Positions 59,992-64,000 of a DNA stretch of 64,000 nucleotides are shown here, piece after piece. Both the position numbers and the translations under genes were made by a program. Each line of letters starts with the position of its first letter. Position 1 is the stretch's first letter. Origin of the DNA: Ecdyonurus torrentis (Eukaryota; Arthropoda; Insecta; Ephemeroptera; Heptageniidae). The notes below the pieces were generated by a model, which did no database searches, was not told the DNA's origin, and saw only the letters and a list, made by a program, of their open reading frames with translations. The DNA lies in the NCBI GenBank assembly GCA_949318235.1, contig OX439131.1:37877273-37941272 (forward strand), read 5' to 3'.

Positions 59992-62794
59992 AAATGTTGC
60001 TATGCGGAAAAACGTATGTGTCATTAAATTTGTCATAATATTAGTCACTATGAGAGGAAAAAAAAAAAAGTCCAGCTAAATTTTGTGGCAATGCTTATTC
60101 AATTTAAATGTAATGAAATGATCAAACTTATACAAATTAAAATTAAAATTACAAAATAATCAAAATTTATACCAATATTACGCGCAATTATAACCTACTT
60201 AAAAAAAAAATTATTCTCAATGAAGAATCTAAAATAATTATACCAAATTTATTGCATTATTATGACAATTTTGTTTTATTTAGTAAATTTATTATATTGA
60301 AGTATTCAATTCATAGTGTATAAAATAGTGTATTCAGTGTATTCACAATCACATAACTCACATAAGACAGAGAAAGCAATGCGCATATATGATAAAACAG
60401 GTGCAAGTGCAATATTATGTTGTACTTGTAAACTAAACTATATAAAGTTGTGTTCACAAGGCGCAATATTTTCAGTGTGGAATAACTATAGCATATAGTT
60501 TTATAGCATAAATAATGCTTTCTCTATTTAAGACCATTAAAATTTCATTCTGAACGCACAATCATATTTTACTGTAAGCGAACAGGCCATAAATAATTTA
60601 AATAATTTAATAATCTATAATTTAAAATAATAATAATAATAAATTATGCACGTAATGCATAATAACGTTAATATAAATCGTTATGCTTTTATACTTCGAG
60701 GAAAAGAAACAAACGTACATATAATAGAAGATGCGAAAAATATGCAACTTTCACCATCAGGAGCATCAAAAAGCTTTACAATATTAGTGTTCAAAATTAA
60801 AAAAAAAAGGTTAAATTTTATTCAAAAATACTTCATAATACGTGGTTTTGTTGGATTTCAAAAATTATATATTTTTTTATTGACATTAGAGAAAAATCTA
60901 GAATTTAATAATAAAAAAAAAGTCCAACAAAATATTATCGTATCGATAACGTAAAATGATGCAACTGGAATTCCCGTATCCGCAGCATTCGCAATTATAC
61001 CGAACACAAAAATATATTAACATATGTTAATATTTGTTAATTGTTAAATATTTGTCAATATAATAATTTTTATATATTATAAAACAAAGACGGCAAAAGA
61101 GCCAATATAGGCGGTGTATAGTTTGAGAAGCACTAAAAGATTCCAAAGGTTTCTAAATTACGTAAAGTAAATGAAACCTGATAACTTTTGTTGCTTAAAA
61201 TATACATTATGTTATGCGTATAAATTTTATTAAATTAATATATACCCATTTTGCACACTTTTTTACCTGACCTAATAAGGTGTGGTAAAAATGATGTGCT
61301 GCTATATTTTATTAAAAATATGTAAAAGCCATATTATGCATATTTTGTAGTTATAAAATATTACAATAAAGAGCATTTCAATTGTTTATTTTTATCATGT
61401 TTTAAGGTGATAATATGTGCCACTGAAATTATAAGATATTTACCTTTCTGCTAATTTTTCTATTAAAAAAAAAAAAAAAAAATGCAGAAAATTATCTGAT
61501 TATTATTTTTACTGCCATATTTTACAATTATGGCTTTAGGACCATGCTTTAGGATACAAACATAAAACAAAAGAAGAAGAAGAAGAAGAAGAAGAAGAAG
61601 AAGAAGAAAACAAAATCAGCCGCATTAAACAAAATGTTGATTTATATACTTTTTCTTTTTCTTTTTTTTTTTTTGATCATTCTCCCAATACAATTATTAT
61701 ATTAAATTATAATTGCGCACTGCAATGTGTCGCGCACCGTCGCACGGTAAACATATTGCCCACAAAAATTTACAAATTCATTTTTGATCAAGAAATTGAC
61801 GTGACACCGACTTGTATTTATATTTTAAAATAAGTGCGAGAAAAGAGGAAAAATAATAATAAAAAAGTTAGGGGAAAAAAAAAAAAAAAAAGTAACGGTG
61901 GAGGTGTACGGAACTTCCGATTAAAAAAAAAAATATAACAACGACGTAAAATTTTACGTGTTTTTTTTTTTATTCTAGCAAGTTAAACGTACTTTACCAA
62001 GGTTTTTAGAACAGCCACGTGAATCTTAAAATTCTTGCACAAATAGATTTGGCAGGGAAAACCGGCAGTCACGCGGAGCCTATAATTAAGCATGGTCAGC
62101 CAGGAAATTTTATACTTACATTGCACGTAATGGTATTATTTTTTTTTTTGAAGTATTTTAATTGAATTGTAATATGTATATAGCTATGGCTAAATATTTT
62201 AATATTAATAGTATAAATATAGTTTAAATAAATTTAAAGGGGAAAAAACAAACAAACTATAATGAAATATGTTACAAGAATGCAAATAAAAATATTACTG
62301 CAATGCAATAAGACCAACAAAAGCGAAAAATATGGAAATAAATTATTAATAAAATGTTATTATTATAAATTATAAAACTATTATTGTAATGTACAAAGAG
62401 AACAAAAATCATTATAACAGCAGATAGTAGTACTCAGTAAGACTATAATATATATATGCAATCAATATTTCAACTTTTGAACATGGAAAAGCAAGAACAG
62501 AGAGTAGTTTATTGATGTTTCGATATTATCGTCCTTCGACGTTATAAACTCAAAACACGGAATGCAGTGCAGTTATGAGTTGCAACTGTATGTATTATAA
62601 TACCACTGTAACAACAAGTAGTGGCCTAGAAAGCGTGCAAAGTCAACTTTGCATGACGTTTATAATAAGTGTATATTTTATACTATACAAGCTGCGTTTC
62701 ACTTAAATCGAAAGCTGTTTTTTTTTTTTTTTTTTTTTTTTTTTGAAACAAATATGCCAGACCTAATCTCCGTCAAAAAAATTGCAAAAAAATA
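59992..62794. other. AT-rich stretch with simple repeats
   Basis: It holds (GAA)n at 61571-61609, A-runs near 61464-61482 and 61875-61891, and a T-run at 62719-62744. No exon is identified; it may be intronic if the gene starting at 59923 is real. Confidence 0.6.
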
Positions 62795-63139
62795 TTAAAG
62801 CCATAGACCACATAAAACAACCTGTGCTTTTTAATGAATAGACACGAAATGGGATCTTCAAAACTGTTGACAATTTTTACCAGAATATGTTAATGTAGCC
62901 CCACGAGAGAGCGTGAAAATACTGTAAAGTATGCAATTTGCGTAAAAATTCCTGTTTATGACGTCAGAAACATGCAAAAATTAGTATGAAAATGTTGTGC
63001 GGGTTGCATAAATTGAATTTTCTGATCACTGCTACGGGGCTACTGTTGGGTTTTGAGACAAACTAAAGTTATTTATATAAATCCCATCAAGTGTTTTGTG
63101 ATATAAATGCTTGTGTTTTTCTCCGGTCTATTCCTTTAA
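62795..63139. mobile_element. TTAA-flanked MITE, copy 2
   Basis: Full-length partner of the copy at 15490-15837 in the same orientation. It is bordered by TTAA at 62795-62798 and 63136-63139, with ends AGCCATAGACC and GGTCTATTCCT. The copies differ by scattered substitutions and small indels. The CRE palindrome (62959-62966) is conserved between them. Confidence 0.85.
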
Positions 63140-63530
63140 GAATAACTATATACAGCAAAATTAAGAATATAAAAATAATATTATGTATGCTATTTTGATT
63201 TTTATAAACATCAACATTAGTTTTTAATAGCGTCAAATTAATTATTTTGTTACGTGTCCCCGTCGATATTGTTTGTGGAAAAAGAAGAAGAAGAAAAAAA
63301 AAAAAAGTTATTATTACTAAAGTCAATATTACATATTATGGTCCCGCATTCATTCTTGACTCATGTCAGTAATAAATTTGTTAAATTATGTATATACACA
63401 TTTATACTTATCATTGTGTACCATTAAATAAATATAGAAAAACCCTGAAATATATATAATGCGCTCAAATTATGTATAATGATATAGGGAATTTAGTTTT
63501 CATTTCATTGTGCTATTCACAAAGCGCAGA
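63140..63530. other. AT-rich gene-free stretch
   Basis: Nothing seen beyond a short A/GAA-rich run at 63280-63306. Confidence 0.6.
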
Positions 63531-63653
63531 TACCCCCGTAAGCTGCGACGCTAACTAACTAGTTAAACCGTAGTTAAGTTGTTATTTTAATTGTTGCAAC
63601 AATTAAAAAAAGATAACTAAGGTTTAACTAGAGGTTGCAGCTTACAGCCCATA
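63531..63653. mobile_element. Hairpin MITE, copy 2
   Basis: The core 63538-63645 is nearly identical to the copy at 25216-25324 (one substitution and one base of A-run length in what I compared). It ends about 80 bases before the EcKinase start codon, so it may lie in the promoter, leader or preceding intron of that gene. Confidence 0.85.
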
Positions 63654-63732
63654 GCATGGATCTTGGCTGGTCGGATGGAGGTTTGAATGAAAAGCAACAT
63701 GGAGTGTATCACTTATGACTTATTAGCAACTT

Positions 63733-64000
63733 ATGACTGAAGTAGGACTTTCTGAGCCTCGTAGTGTCGAAGTGAAAGAAGCGTCATCACCTGGAGACAA
63801 TTATCTGGGTTGCGTTTATCGTGTGAGTGTTAGAGGCTTGCGTGATAATAAAATTCAAGAAGAATTATGGATTGTTAAAACAATGCCTGAAAATCAAGCT
63901 AGGAGAGACTGCTTTGATACAACAATGTATTTTCAAAATGAAGTTATGTTTTATGAATGCACTATTTCCTGGCTATTAAGTATACTTAATCCAGAGCAAC
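63733..64000 (+). CDS. EcKinase-like protein, N-terminal part (runs off the window)
   Basis: Eighty-nine codons are visible and the frame is still open at the edge. The family is a protein-kinase-fold group of small-molecule kinases, with ecdysteroid 22-phosphotransferase as the founding member; other members are linked to detoxification by phosphorylation. Visible hallmarks are the nucleotide-loop pattern Gly-Asp-Asn-Tyr with Val-Tyr-Arg-Val (residues 21-31), the Val-Lys-Thr-Met-Pro strand with the ATP-contacting Lys49, and Phe-x-Asn-Glu-Val-x-Phe-Tyr (67-74) with the helix-C Glu70. Known members usually have 20-30 more residues before the glycine loop, so an upstream exon may exist. I chose the ATG at 63733 because a stop (63724-63726) lies just upstream in frame. 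Splice-acceptor-like TTATTAG and CCTCGTAG are alternatives. Substrate cannot be told. Confidence 0.8.
   Translation, partial: MTEVGLSEPRSVEVKEASSPGDNYLGCVYRVSVRGLRDNKIQEELWIVKTMPENQARRDCFDTTMYFQNEVMFYECTISWLLSILNPEQ

Overview
This is eukaryotic nuclear DNA, most likely from an arthropod and probably an insect. The evidence is split genes with GT-AG introns, very AT-rich intergenic DNA, long (TA)n and (GA)n microsatellites, many poly-A tracts, several small inverted-repeat transposons, and an exon of the EcKinase (ecdysteroid kinase-like) family, which is expanded in arthropods. The sequence alone does not fix the species.

Only two protein-coding loci are secure, both at the right-hand end. 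A polyubiquitin gene on the minus strand (55438-58407) encodes 13 head-to-tail ubiquitin units plus a C-terminal Gln. It has an intron directly before the start codon, a 5' untranslated exon ending at 59686, a TATA-like promoter, and a heat-shock-element-like motif inside the intron. At the right edge (63733-64000, plus strand) lies the start of an EcKinase-like gene that runs out of the window. A possible first coding exon of a divergent plus-strand gene starts at 59923, about 160 bases from the ubiquitin transcription start.

From 33 to 54 kb I find four small minus-strand segments with convincing splice signals on both sides, or a donor only for the outermost (54118-54240, 53131-53197, 43457-43507, 33517-33570). 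Joined in order they give only short reading frames, so they look like a long non-coding RNA or 5' untranslated exons of a gene beyond the left edge. A coding-looking but unassigned exon-like segment lies at 31164-31346 (plus).

The rest is gene desert with two layers. One is a set of mobile elements: a 5.2-kb composite with long terminal inverted repeats (9589-14751), which holds a large internal palindrome and a nested hAT-type MITE with a perfect 8-bp target duplication; two copies each of three MITE families (TTAA-flanked, TATA/TA-flanked, and a 0.1-kb hairpin); and a single 164-bp foldback. The other is a string of about 15 short GC-rich islands in AT-rich DNA. They carry shared words, notably GAGCACCA, and several hold a full cAMP-response palindrome TGACGTCA, which occurs 12 times in the window. 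These islands may be promoters or enhancers of a large, sparsely exonic locus.

No bacterial, CRISPR or clear tRNA/rRNA features were seen.
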